Notes: generated by a model from the letters alone, not told the origin. A stretch of 64,000 nt of DNA from Saccharomonospora sp. CUA-673 (GCF_001942305.1 NZ_MKKE01000055.1:152345-216344), one strand, 5' to 3'. Shown: positions 25,459 through 34,046, counted from the first letter of the stretch. Program-made: numbers and translations.

Positions 25459-27368
25459 CTAGGCGCGTTCGAGGGCTCCGGACTCGAGGTGGGCGCCGAT
25501 GGCGTGGGGCAGGAGGTAGGCGACGGCGCCGCCGGGCAGGGGTCCCCACGGTGCGGTGACGCCGGTGAGCACGTGCACGGGCCTGCGCACGACGTATGTC
25601 CGCAGGTCGCCCTCGCGTTCGAACGTCAGCGACGTCTCGGGGAACGGCGTCCGGTCGGGGTGGGTCAGGTTGCCTGTTCGTTGCCGAACCGGCGCAGCCG
25701 CGTCCCGGCCGGCAGCGTCACCATGCGCTTGTTGCGGTAGAACGGCAGCGGCGGTTCGCCGCGCAGCGGCTGGACCGGCCAGTCCGTGGGGTGTTCCTGT
25801 TCGGCCGACGTGCCGCCGCCCATCCGGCCCGGCACGAGCAGCAACGCCCCGAGCAGCGTCTCGGCGGCCTCGTGGACGCGGCGGAACGTGCGTGGTTCGA
25901 CGGCCTCGCCGTCGGCGTACCGGGCGACCTCCCAGCCGTCGGCGGCGCGGTGCAGACACCACACGTCGTCGGCGGTCTCGCCGATGCGGAACGCCGACTC
26001 GGGGATGCCGTACTCGGCGAGCCGCAGCCGCAACGTGGTCAGCACGTCGGAGGCGCGCAGACGCCGCGGTTCGTCGCCGCGTTGCACCTTCGTGACGGTG
26101 CTGGGTTCGGCGACGTCCTCGGGTGCGCGCGGCGGCCGCGGCTTGCCCTGGACGTCGGCCTCGGCCGTGGCCCGCACTGATCGGCGGGCGTACGGCACGG
26201 CGTACTGGTTGGCGCGGATCGCGTCGAGCAGTCCCTGCTCGGGCGGGACGCCGTACTTGCGCAGGTAGTGCGGCACGGCCGCGGGCCAGATCCACGTGCC
26301 GTCGGTGTGGAACGCGTCGGGCACGTCGGCGGGGGCGCCGGGCGGTGCGAACAGGTCCCGCAGGCCGCCCTGCCTGGCCAGCACCACGGGCGCGCGGTAC
26401 AGGTAGCCCAGCACCCGCGGGATCTCCTCCTGCGGCAGCGGCGGCCGGTTGACGACGGGCTTCTCGCCCTCCCCGCCGCCGTCGACGACGCGGGCGTGCC
26501 GGAACTCGATGTCGAGCGGTTTGCCCGCCTTGCCGGCCAGCCACGCGGGCGGATCGGGACGCGGGAAGTACTCGAGCTCGGCGTCGTAGGTGCGCGCGGT
26601 GCGCCGGCCCTCGGGCGGCAGCTGCCAGAGCGGCTCGGACGTGGTGTCGAAGTCGAAGTCGAAGTTGCGTTCGGTGTCCAGGGAGTAGGTGCCCTGGAAC
26701 CAGGTGCCGTGCTCGGCGGTGTACATCGCCGAACGCAGCTGCGCGAGCAACTGGCCCAGCTGCGGCGGCGCCGACAGCGACACCGCGGTGTCCTCGCCCG
26801 CGTCGGCCTTCACCTCGAGTTCGGAGTAGTCGCCGACCTGTCGGAACTGGGCCGCCACGCGCTGCCAGCCGGTGGGCAGGAAACCCAGCAGCGTGCGGCC
26901 GATGGCCTTCAACAACGGTTGGACGTCGTCGCCCTTGCCCGGTTCGGTGCGCGGTGTGCCGGGTGCGGCGAAGTCGTGGCGTTCCTGCCACAACGCCGTG
27001 ATCGTGTCGGGGTCCTGCACGCGCGTGGTGAAATCCGTCAGCCCGAGGTCGCGGGCGCGGCGTTCGTCACCGCCGGTCCAACGCAGGACGAGCTCGTCCT
27101 CGTCGGAGGCCGGCTCCACCAGGTACGGCTCGTCGTCGTGCAGGCAGTAGGTGTGTACGGCGAACGTCGCGGGCGCCTCGGACGCGGGCACGACCTTGCC
27201 GCGGGTCCCCTGCGTCTCGGTGTCGAAGTCCTCGGGCGGTTCGGTGCCGGGCAGCGGCGTCAGCAGCACGCTCGAATCGGCCGTCGAATGCTGCGCCCGG
27301 AACATCCCGCCGTCCCACAGCGCGTACAACCCGTCGGGCCGATCGGCCACTTCCACTCGAAAACGCAC
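25459..27368 (-). CDS. TNT-domain protein with fused YezG-like immunity-type domains (one frame change)
   Basis: About 635 residues. The C-terminus ('LPAGTRLRRFGNE' ... 'DRTPFPETSL' ... 'TYVVRRPVHVLTGVTAPW' ... 'LPGGAVAYLL') follows the fold pattern of TNT, the NAD+ glycohydrolase toxin of M. tuberculosis CpnT. TNT relatives end in 'GQPGGGxQY'; here it reads 'PLPGGAVAY', so the catalytic-type Gln is missing. The middle ('LPTGWQRVAAQFRQVGDYSELEV', 'FQGTYSLDTERNFDFDFDTTSEPLW') resembles YezG-family immunity proteins; a further unknown domain is N-terminal. The frame changes near 25675 inside the TNT part, and both sides are conserved. GTG 27368 follows GAGGGGG. No signal peptide is seen. Whether it is toxin, antitoxin or a domesticated protein is unknown. 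Confidence 0.72.
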
Positions 27369-27602
27369 GCGTGCTCGCCCCCTCGCTCAGGTGATCGCGG
27401 GTTCCCCTCCCGCGGTTCGCGCGGGCCTTACTGTATCGACACCTGCCGTTTCGGCCAGGTGGACCGCCGTCGGTGGGAAGGCCTCACCTTAGCGCCGACG
27501 GGTGACCGCGAGGTACGAACCGCCCACTTACCGCAACTTGCGCTCTGGGTCCAGAGCGACGTATTCGATGCCGCAAAGCGAACCCTCCGCGGCGTGCCGC
27601 CA

Positions 27603-27616
27603 CCCACCCGGGTGGG
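27603..27616. promoter_or_regulatory. Perfect palindrome over the yqgE ribosome-binding region
   Basis: CCCACCCGGGTGGG ends three bases before the yqgE ATG and takes the place of the ribosome-binding site. It could be an operator or a translational hairpin; no other evidence. Confidence 0.35.
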
Positions 27617-27619
27617 ATC

Positions 27620-28201
27620 ATGGGACACGTGCACGCGGACTCCGAGGTTGAACCTGGAACCCTCCTGGTCGCCGCTCCCACGATGTTCGATCAGAACTTC
27701 CGGCGGACGGTCGTGTTCGTGATCGACCACAGGGACGAGGGAACGCTCGGTGTCGTGTTGAACAAGCCGAGCGAGGTGCCGGTCAACGAGGTGTTGCCGG
27801 GCTGGGGTTCGCACGTCGTCGAACCGGAGTCGGTGTTCGTCGGCGGTCCGGTGGAGAAGAAGACGGCGCTGTGTCTGGCTGCCCTGCGCACGGGCGAGGA
27901 CGCCGAGGAACTGCCGGGTGTGATCGCCGTGCGCGGCCCGGTGGCGCTGGTCGACCTCGACGCCGATCCCGACAGCCTCGTCAGCAAGGTGCGCGGCATG
28001 CGGGTGTTCGCCGGGTACGCCGGCTGGGACGCGGGTCAGCTCGCCGCCGAGATCAACCGCGGCGACTGGCTGATCGTGCCCGCCCTGCCCGGCGACGTGC
28101 TGGCCACCCCGAACCGCGACCTGTGGTCGCACGTCCTGCGTCGCCAGGGCCTGCCCACCGCCCTGCTCGCCACCCACCCGGGAGACCTCCAACTCAACTG
28201 A
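27620..28201 (+). CDS. YqgE/AlgH family protein (DUF179)
   Basis: Conserved single-domain protein of 193 residues (Rv0038-like in mycobacteria). Family hallmarks are clear: 'GTLLVAAPTMFDQNFRRTVVFVIDHRDEGTLGVVLNKPSE', 'VFVGGPVE', 'RVFAGYAGWDAGQLAAEINRGDWLIVPA'. AlgH was once called a transcriptional regulator; structures do not support DNA binding and the biochemical role is open. ATG 27620 is used; GTG 27629 is an alternative. The preceding 250 bases hold no gene, only the promoters for this gene and the TNT-domain gene. The next gene follows 55 bases later. Confidence 0.9.
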   Translation: MGHVHADSEVEPGTLLVAAPTMFDQNFRRTVVFVIDHRDEGTLGVVLNKPSEVPVNEVLPGWGSHVVEPESVFVGGPVEKKTALCLAALRTGEDAEELPGVIAVRGPVALVDLDADPDSLVSKVRGMRVFAGYAGWDAGQLAAEINRGDWLIVPALPGDVLATPNRDLWSHVLRRQGLPTALLATHPGDLQLN

Positions 28202-28256
28202 CCGCACGGGTGCGTGTTCGGTGCGGGCCGGGTGGGAGCTCCGTACGGTGGGTGGC

Positions 28257-28724
28257 ATGCGCCGTCTGCTGCTCGCCGCCCTGGCCGTCCTCGCCGCCGC
28301 GGGCGGTGCGTTCGTGGTCGGGATGCGCCGGAAATCGCCGGTTCTGCAGGATCTGATCCGACAGTTCAGCAAGCATTACGTGACGCCCATGGTGCTGCCG
28401 AACGCCGGCGGCGCGGGTGACGGCAACGCCGTGGTGCACCACCGCGGCCGGACGAGCGGCCGCGAGTACGCCACGCCGGTCACGCCGATGCCGGTCGAGG
28501 GCGGTTTCCTCGTCGCGCTGCCGTACACGGCGCGGGTCGACTGGGCACGCAACGTCCTCGCCGCCGGCGGGGCGACGGTGGACTTCGACGGCGCGAGCCA
28601 CGAGGTCACCGACCCGGCCGTGGTGCGCTACGCCGACATCGCCCACCTGCTGTCGCCGAGCAGTCGCCTCGTGGCCAAGGTCTTCGCCCTCGAGGAGTTC
28701 CTCCGCCTCCGCACCCACCCCTGA
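28257..28724 (+). CDS. F420-type nitroreductase-family protein (DUF385)
   Basis: About 155 residues of the deazaflavin-dependent nitroreductase (Ddn)-like family, which bind F420, FMN or haem. Seen: 'VVHHRGRTSGREYATPVTPM' and 'LPYTARVDWARNVLAAGGATVDFDGA', the usual cofactor-pocket blocks. An N-terminal hydrophobic stretch ('LLLAALAVLAAAGGAFVVGM') suggests membrane attachment. ATG 28257 puts it 55 bases after yqgE, likely one transcript. Substrate unknown. Confidence 0.85.
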   Translation: MRRLLLAALAVLAAAGGAFVVGMRRKSPVLQDLIRQFSKHYVTPMVLPNAGGAGDGNAVVHHRGRTSGREYATPVTPMPVEGGFLVALPYTARVDWARNVLAAGGATVDFDGASHEVTDPAVVRYADIAHLLSPSSRLVAKVFALEEFLRLRTHP

Positions 28725-28734
28725 CCGGGAGCGG

Positions 28735-29512
28735 TCACGGCGGGGGTTCGAGTAGGGCGGCGATGTCGGTGCCGGCTCGGAGGAGGGCGAGCATCCGGCG
28801 TCCGATGTCGTCGAGCCGGCGCTGCAACGCGTCGAGCGGGTCCGCCGCGGCGGGCGGTGCCACGTCGAGTTGCCGGACGGAGTCGAGCGCGGCGCGCACG
28901 GCCGGGATCGGATAGCCGGCCTCGCGCAGCGCGGCGGTGATGCGTGCGTCGCGGATCGCGCCGAGCGGGTAGCGGCGGACGGCGCGCGACGTGACGCGTT
29001 CCGGGGCGACGAGCCCTTCCCGCTCCCAGAACCGCAACGTCGAGGTGCGCACGCCGAGCGCCCCGGCCAGCTCGGTGATCGTCATGGCGTCGGTGTCGGT
29101 ATCCGTGCCGGGGGCGTGAGTCGTCCTGCTCCGCGGTGTCGCCGGGTTCGGCGCGGATCGCGGTGAGAGCGTCGATCGCGTCGAGTGCCTGCGTGCGTAG
29201 CCGGGCGAGGTCGGTGTGCAGGGCGTTGACGCGGGCGGCGGCCTCGTCGGCGGGCAGCGAGCGGACGTCCCGGAGGGTGCTGCGCGCGACGACCGGCCCG
29301 ACCGCCTCGGCCAACCGCCGGTAGGCGCGCAGTGCGACGACGTGCTCGGCGCCGAAGTGCCGGTAGTTGTTGGCGGCCCGGGTGGCCGGTGGCAGCACGC
29401 CGAGCCGTTCGAGGTCGCGGATCTGCTGCGGGCTGTACCCGGACGTCGCGGCCAGCGCGGCTGTCGTGAATCCTGCGGTCAGTCCCTCGGTCGGTGTCTC
29501 CGAACCCTCCAT
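28735..29512 (-). CDS. Regulator with two tandem MerR-type helix-turn-helix domains (one frame change)
   Basis: The N-terminal part has a MerR-like winged helix ('TTAALAATSGYSPQQIRDLERLGVLPPATRAANNYRHFGAEHVVAL') and a helical linker; the C-terminal part holds a second, more typical MerR domain ('TITELAGALGVRTSTLRFWEREGLVAPERVTSRAVRRYPLGAIRDARI') and a short coiled coil. The halves join in different frames in a G/C run near 29115 (GGGGG), so an indel in the sequence is likely. With the join made, about 258 residues. ATG 29512 is preferred over GTG 29518, because the perfect inverted repeat just upstream (29518-29537) is the likely operator. It is divergent from the DUF6194 gene. Confidence 0.78.
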
Positions 29513-29517
29513 AAGCA

Positions 29518-29537
29518 CTTCAATAACAAACTTGAAG
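29518..29537. promoter_or_regulatory. Candidate operator between the MerR-like gene and the DUF6194 gene
   Basis: Perfect inverted repeat CTTCAA-TAACAAAC-TTGAAG in the divergent start region. The 28-base gap between the genes leaves little room, so one or both mRNAs may be leaderless. Confidence 0.6.
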
Positions 29538-29539
29538 GC

Positions 29540-30022
29540 ATGACACCCGACGACATTCTCGAACTCGTCCGCGGACTACCCGGTGCGCTCGTGCTCTCCC
29601 CCGAGCCCGGTGGTCCCCATCCGGAGGCGGCCTGGGGCGATCATTTCGTCTACCACGCCCCGGGCGGGGAGGTTCCGCAGCGCACGCAGCCGCACGTGAC
29701 CGTCGTGACGAAGAACGGCCCCGGCGACGAACGGTCGAACCTCGACGTCGACGGCCGGTGGCGCGTCAACGTGCGGGTGCCGCGCGACCGGTTCGCCGAG
29801 CTGACCGGCCACGACCCGCGCACTGTGGACTTCGGAGGCGCAGACTCCGGAGGCGCAGACTCCGGAGGTGTGGACTTCGCGGCGGTCGACACGGTCCTGC
29901 CGCATCCGCTGTACGCCCGCGCGGGCTTCGTCGCGGTGGTCAACCCGGGCCCGCGCACCACCGACCTGCTCACCACGCTGATCCACGAAGCACACGCCCG
30001 CGCAGCCGAGAAAAGCCCCTGA
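29540..30022 (+). CDS. DUF6194 family protein
   Basis: A 160-residue soluble protein of unknown function: 'PDDILELVRGLPGALVLSPEPGGPHPEAAWGDHFVYHAP', then 'WRVNVRVPRDRFAELTGHDPRTVDFGG' and 'VLPHPLYARAGFVAVVNPGPRT'. It resembles YjbR/DUF419-like MmcQ folds in pattern (uncertain). An internal perfect triplet repeat, 'GADSGGADSGGVDF' (about residues 100-113), looks like recent slippage. Start ATG 29540 follows GAAGG. It is divergent from the tandem-MerR regulator, its probable controller. Confidence 0.72.
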   Translation: MTPDDILELVRGLPGALVLSPEPGGPHPEAAWGDHFVYHAPGGEVPQRTQPHVTVVTKNGPGDERSNLDVDGRWRVNVRVPRDRFAELTGHDPRTVDFGGADSGGADSGGVDFAAVDTVLPHPLYARAGFVAVVNPGPRTTDLLTTLIHEAHARAAEKSP

Positions 30023-30040
30023 CACCCCCGTACGAAAAAG

Positions 30041-30147
30041 CACCCGAGGGTCCTCGAACGCAGCCACGCGGCAGCGCGTCGTTGAGGGGCGGTGGTCGGG
30101 CGACGGGCGGGCGACGGGCGGGCGCGTTGAACGCCGGCCCTTGGGTG
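30041..30147. repeat. REP-like element with inverted ends
   Basis: Begins CACCCGAGGG and ends CCCTTGGGTG (9 of 10 bases complementary), with TTGAACGC before the right end. The right end is shared with the hairpin at 33878-33924. No gene is seen here. Confidence 0.5.
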
Positions 30148-30162
30148 CTTGAGAACTGGGGG

Positions 30163-30576
30163 TCAGGCGTTGCCGGTGAGGGCTCCGCAGCCGCCTCCGC
30201 CGCAGGCGCAGCCGCCGCAGCCGGCGGGCTCGGGCTCGGGTTCCGGCACGGTCAGCGCGGCGCGGTGGCCGAGCGCCCCGCCGCCGGCGACCAGGACGAA
30301 CATGCCCACGACGCCGAGCACGGCCGCGATCACGGTGCCCCAGACGGTCGGCATGACGATGCCGGCGACACCCGCCGCGATGCCGACACCGCCCGCGACC
30401 AGCGTCGGCAGTCCGGCGACGCGGTTGGCCAGGCGGAACGCCTCGTCGCTCCGCAGCGTGGCCTGCGTGCGCACGCCCGCGCCGCGCTCACGCGGCAGCT
30501 TCTCCCGCAGCCCGAGGTAGCCGCCCCAGCCGACGAGGATGCCGAGCAGTGCGGGAATCAACGCAACGACGATCAC
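30163..30576 (-). CDS. SdpI-like membrane protein with Cys-rich tail
   Basis: About 137 residues with three hydrophobic segments ('VVALIPALLGILVGWGGYLG', 'LPTLVAGGVGIAAGVAGIVMP', 'WGTVIAAVLGVVGMFVLVAGG') and the block 'TQATLRSDEAFRLANRVAG', which is the SdpI-family signature (N-x-x-x-G-x-R-T...W/FxxAxR). SdpI in Bacillus is an immunity and signalling protein; most actinobacterial members are uncharacterised. The C-terminus is odd: 'CGGCACGGGGCGAL', a Gly/Cys cluster able to bind metal. Start GTG 30576 chosen because upstream residues are not hydrophobic or conserved. Confidence 0.68.
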   Translation of the reverse strand: MIVVALIPALLGILVGWGGYLGLREKLPRERGAGVRTQATLRSDEAFRLANRVAGLPTLVAGGVGIAAGVAGIVMPTVWGTVIAAVLGVVGMFVLVAGGGALGHRAALTVPEPEPEPAGCGGCACGGGGCGALTGNA

Positions 30577-30736
30577 GACCTCGAGAATACGGCCCCACCA
30601 CCGGTCGTCTTGTCGACACCCGAACGGGCTGTGCCCGGCGTCATGTCCGGCCCTCCGGCGCCCACCCACCCCACCCGGTCCGGCCCGAATCGCCCGTCTG
30701 CGAAAACCGGGTGAAGCAGGGAGTTACCATAGAAGT

Positions 30737-30775
30737 GTGAATTCGGCGAGCCTGCTCCTTAGCGGGCCGCGCTGA
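30737..30775 (+). CDS. Leucine leader peptide of leuS
   Basis: A 12-codon frame, GTG AAT TCG GCG AGC CTG CTC CTT AGC GGG CCG CGC then TGA, coding VNSASLLLSGPR with three leucine codons in a row. A -10-like TACCAT (30725-30730) sits seven bases before the GTG, so the mRNA is probably leaderless. The last four codons form the 5' arm of a stable hairpin. This is the classic layout of ribosome-mediated attenuation; leuS attenuators have been predicted in Streptomyces. Confidence 0.75.
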   Translation: MNSASLLLSGPR

Positions 30776-30798
30776 CGACAAGCGTAGGTCGGCGCGGC
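30766..30798 (+). promoter_or_regulatory. Attenuator hairpin overlapping the leader stop codon
   Basis: 11-bp stem: 30766-30776 (GCCGCGCTGAC) with 30788-30798 (GTCGGCGCGGC), one G-U pair, 11-base loop. The leader stop codon lies in the 5' arm, so ribosome position decides whether it forms. Confidence 0.72.
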
Positions 30799-30822
30799 TA
30801 CCCCTCATGCCTGCTTGGCTGG

Positions 30823-30852
30823 GGGGTTGATTGCTTTCAAGGGCTCAATCCC
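30823..30852 (+). promoter_or_regulatory. Second hairpin of the leuS leader
   Basis: 8-bp stem GGGGTTGA (30823-30830) with TCAATCCC (30845-30852), one G-U pair, 14-base loop. It is the candidate terminator or anti-structure 56 bases before the leuS start; no long U-run follows. Confidence 0.5.
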
Positions 30853-30907
30853 TTCCTGCTACGTCGACCACAGGCGGCGGCCACACGAGTGCGGAAAGGT
30901 TCCGGCG

Positions 30908-33760
30908 ATGACAGAGGGCAGCGACACGACCCCGGCGCAGCGGTACAACGCGGCGCTGGCCGGGCAGATCGAGCGGCGCTGGCAGGACTACTGGTCCGAC
31001 CACGGCACGTATCACGCGCCGAACCCGGCCGGTCCGCTCGCGGACAAGTCCGCGCCCTTGCCGTCGGACAAGCTGTTCGTGCAGGACATGTTCCCGTACC
31101 CCTCGGGGTCGGGCCTGCACGTCGGCCACCCGCTGGGCTTCATCGGCACGGACGTGTTCGCACGGTTCAACCGCATGATCGGCCGGAACGTGCTGCACAC
31201 GATGGGTTTCGACGCGTTCGGCCTGCCCGCCGAGCAGTACGCCGTGCAGACGGGCACGCATCCGCGCACCACCACCGAGGCCAACATCGAGCGGTACCTG
31301 GACCAGATCCGCAGGCTGGGCTTCGGGCACGACGAGCGGCGCCGCGTCGCCACGACCGACATCGAGTTCTACCGGTGGACGCAGTGGATCTTCCTGCAGA
31401 TCTTCAACTCGTACTACGACGAGACGCAGGACAAGGCGCGTCCGATCGCCGAACTGGAGAAGCAGTACGTCGCCGGTGAGCGCACCACCCCGGACGGGCG
31501 TGCCTGGTCGGACCTGTCGGCCGCCGAGCAGCGCACGGTCATCGACGAGCACCGGCTCGTCTACATCTCCGAGGCGCCCGTCAACTGGGCGCCGGGGCTG
31601 GGCACCGTCGTCGCGAACGAGGAGGTCACCGCCGACGGCCTGACCGAACGCGGCAACTACCCCGTCTTCCGCAAGCCGCTGCGCCAGTGGATGATGCGCA
31701 TCACCGCCTACGCCGACCGGCTCGTCGACGACCTGGAGCTGCTGGACTGGCCCGAGAAGGTCAAGTCCATGCAGCGCAACTGGATCGGCCGCTCACGCGG
31801 TGCGAACGTCCGGTTCGCCGCGGGCGACGAGGCCATCGAGGTGTTCACGACGCGTCCGGACACGCTGTTCGGTGCGACGTACATGGTGCTGGCGCCCGAG
31901 CATCCGCTGGTCGAGACGTTGACGGGCGAGGCGTGGCCCGAGGGCGTCGACGAGCAGTGGACCGGCGGCGCCGCGACGCCCGCCGAGGCCGTCGCCGCCT
32001 ACCGCGACCGCACGGCGCGCAAGTCCGACCTGGACCGGCAGGAGACGAAGGAGAAGACCGGCGTCTTCCTGGGTTCGCACGCGACGAACCCGGCGACCGG
32101 CGAGCCGATCCCGGTGTTCATCGCCGACTACGTGCTGATGGGCTACGGCACCGGCGCCGTCATGGCCGTGCCCGCGCACGACGAGCGCGATTTCGAGTTC
32201 GCCACCAAGTTCGGCCTGCCGATCGTGCAGACGATCCAGGCGCCGGACAACGCGCCCGCCGACCAGGCCTACGTCGGCGACGGGCCGGCGATCAACTCGA
32301 CCAACGAGGACGTCAGCCTCAACGGCCTCGGCGTCGACGACGCCAAGAAGACGATCATCGGCTGGCTCGAGGACAACGGGCACGGCGAGGGCACAGTGCA
32401 GTACAAGCTGCGCGACTGGCTGTTCGCGCGCCAGCGGTACTGGGGCGAGCCGTTCCCGATCGTCTACGACGAGAACGGCACGCCGATCCCGCTGCCGGAG
32501 GACCAGCTGCCCGTCGTGCTGCCCGACGTCGACGAGTACTCGCCGAAGACGTTCGACCCGGACGACGCCGACTCCGAACCCGAGCCGCCGTTGGCGAAGG
32601 CCACCGACTGGGTCGAGGTGACGCTCGACCTGGGCGACGGGCCGAAGACGTACCGCCGCGACACCAACGTGATGCCGCAGTGGGCGGGCTCGTGCTGGTA
32701 CCAGCTGCGCTACATCGACCCGACCAACGACGAGAAGTTCGTCGACCCGGACAACGAGAAGTACTGGATGGGTCCGCGGGCCGCCGAGCACGGCGTCAAC
32801 GACCCGGGCGGTCTGGACCTGTACGTCGGCGGCGTGGAGCACGCGGTGCTGCACCTGCTGTACTCGCGGTTCTGGCACAAGGTGCTCTACGACCTGGGCT
32901 TCGTCACGTCGGCCGAGCCGTACCGGAAGCTGTTCAACCAGGGCTACATCCAGGCCTACGCCTACACCGACTCCCGCGGCGTGTACGTGCCCGCCGAGGA
33001 GGTGACCGAGGCCGACGGCAAGTACTTCTACAACGGTGAAGAGGTCACCCAGGAGTACGGGAAGATGGGCAAGAGCCTGAAGAACTCGGTCGCGCCCGAC
33101 GAGATGGCCGACACCTTCGGCGCCGACACCTTCCGCTTCTACGAGATGTCGATGGGGCCGCTGGCCGACTCGAAGCCGTGGGCGACCAAGGACGTCGTGG
33201 GTGCGCACCGGTTCCTGCAGCGGCTGTGGCGCCTGGTGGTCGACGAGGAGACCGGTGAGCTGCGGGTCGCCGACGTCGAACTGTCCGAATCGGACCTGAA
33301 GCTGCTGCACAAGACGATCGCGAGCGTCCGCGACGACTACGCGGAGCTGCGGTTCAACACGGCGGGCGCCAAGCTGATCGAGCTGAACAACCACGTCACG
33401 AAGACGTACGGCTCGGCGGAGGCCACGCCGCGCGCGCTGGCCGAGGCGATGGTGCTGATGCTGGCGCCCCTGTGCCCGCACATCGCCGAGGAACTGTGGA
33501 ACCGGCTCGGACACCCGGACACCCTGGTGCACGGCCCGTTCCCGGTGCCCGACGAGAAGTACCTGGTCGACGACACGGTCGAGTACCCGATCCAGGTCAA
33601 CGGCAAGGTTCGCTCGCGGATCACCGTGGCGGCCGACGCCAACGCCGGCGACGTCGAGGCGGCGGCCCTCGCCGAGGAGAAGATCGCCGCAGCCCTCGAC
33701 GGCGGCACCCCGAAGAAGGTCATCGTCGTCCCGGGCAAACTCGTCAACGTAGTCCTCTAG
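30908..33760 (+). CDS. leuS: Leucyl-tRNA synthetase
   Basis: Class Ia aminoacyl-tRNA synthetase of 950 residues that charges tRNA-Leu. ATP-binding HIGH motif as 'PYPSGSGLHVGH' (about residues 60-71), CP1 editing domain ('VFTTRPDTLFGATYMVLAPEHP', 'YGTGAVMAVPAHDERDFEFA') that removes mischarged amino acids, catalytic 'KMGKSLKNSV' for KMSKS (about residue 720), and the C-terminal tRNA-binding tail ('YPIQVNGKVRSRITV'). Start ATG 30908 follows GGAAAGG. Expression is probably attenuated by leucine-tRNA supply through the leader peptide at 30737. A REP-like hairpin follows the stop. Confidence 0.97.
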   Translation: MTEGSDTTPAQRYNAALAGQIERRWQDYWSDHGTYHAPNPAGPLADKSAPLPSDKLFVQDMFPYPSGSGLHVGHPLGFIGTDVFARFNRMIGRNVLHTMGFDAFGLPAEQYAVQTGTHPRTTTEANIERYLDQIRRLGFGHDERRRVATTDIEFYRWTQWIFLQIFNSYYDETQDKARPIAELEKQYVAGERTTPDGRAWSDLSAAEQRTVIDEHRLVYISEAPVNWAPGLGTVVANEEVTADGLTERGNYPVFRKPLRQWMMRITAYADRLVDDLELLDWPEKVKSMQRNWIGRSRGANVRFAAGDEAIEVFTTRPDTLFGATYMVLAPEHPLVETLTGEAWPEGVDEQWTGGAATPAEAVAAYRDRTARKSDLDRQETKEKTGVFLGSHATNPATGEPIPVFIADYVLMGYGTGAVMAVPAHDERDFEFATKFGLPIVQTIQAPDNAPADQAYVGDGPAINSTNEDVSLNGLGVDDAKKTIIGWLEDNGHGEGTVQYKLRDWLFARQRYWGEPFPIVYDENGTPIPLPEDQLPVVLPDVDEYSPKTFDPDDADSEPEPPLAKATDWVEVTLDLGDGPKTYRRDTNVMPQWAGSCWYQLRYIDPTNDEKFVDPDNEKYWMGPRAAEHGVNDPGGLDLYVGGVEHAVLHLLYSRFWHKVLYDLGFVTSAEPYRKLFNQGYIQAYAYTDSRGVYVPAEEVTEADGKYFYNGEEVTQEYGKMGKSLKNSVAPDEMADTFGADTFRFYEMSMGPLADSKPWATKDVVGAHRFLQRLWRLVVDEETGELRVADVELSESDLKLLHKTIASVRDDYAELRFNTAGAKLIELNNHVTKTYGSAEATPRALAEAMVLMLAPLCPHIAEELWNRLGHPDTLVHGPFPVPDEKYLVDDTVEYPIQVNGKVRSRITVAADANAGDVEAAALAEEKIAAALDGGTPKKVIVVPGKLVNVVL

Positions 33761-33775
33761 CGGCGGTTTGGAGCT

Positions 33776-33924
33776 CCCAAGGGCCCCATAGTTGCGTTGA
33801 ACGCGACTAATCTTCCCTTCGCGGCGGCCGTCCGAGGGGTGCTCGCCGCGAGGGCTCCGTTGGTCGGTCAAGGTGCACCCAAGGGCCCTTTAGTTGCGTT
33901 GAACGCGACCATGGGGCCCTTGGG
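33776..33924. repeat. Pair of REP-like palindromic units after leuS
   Basis: Unit A (33776-33811) and unit B (33878-33924) share CCCAAGGGCCC and TAGTTGCGTTGAACGCGAC. Unit B is a full palindrome: outer arms CCCAAGGGCCC (33878-33888) and GGGCCCTTGGG (33914-33924), inner arms GTTGCGT and ACGCGAC. Unit B could also act as a terminator. Confidence 0.75.
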
Positions 33925-33965
33925 ACAGCTCGCCGGGCGGCGCACCGGCACGGGTTCGGCCGGAG

Positions 33966-33992
33966 TTGTCCACATCGACCCGGTTATCCACA
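33966..33992. promoter_or_regulatory. Two DnaA boxes
   Basis: TTGTCCACA (33966-33974) and TTATCCACA (33984-33992) in the same direction, upstream of the gene at 34047. Confidence 0.55.
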
Positions 33993-34046
33993 GATCTCGA
34001 TTTTGGGAGTTCCCGGGCCCGGCACCCGCGCAGCACGATCGACGTT

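Noticed and set aside
30777..30870. Possible tRNA gene or T-box upstream of leuS
   Set aside because: No cloverleaf with a GGTTCRANNCC arm or CCA-ready acceptor stem can be built, and no T-box AGGGTGG/specifier layout is seen; a peptide attenuator explains the structure better.
31793..33871. Long minus-strand open frame opposite leuS
   Set aside because: Composition is that of an antisense frame of a GC-rich gene; leuS is unambiguous.
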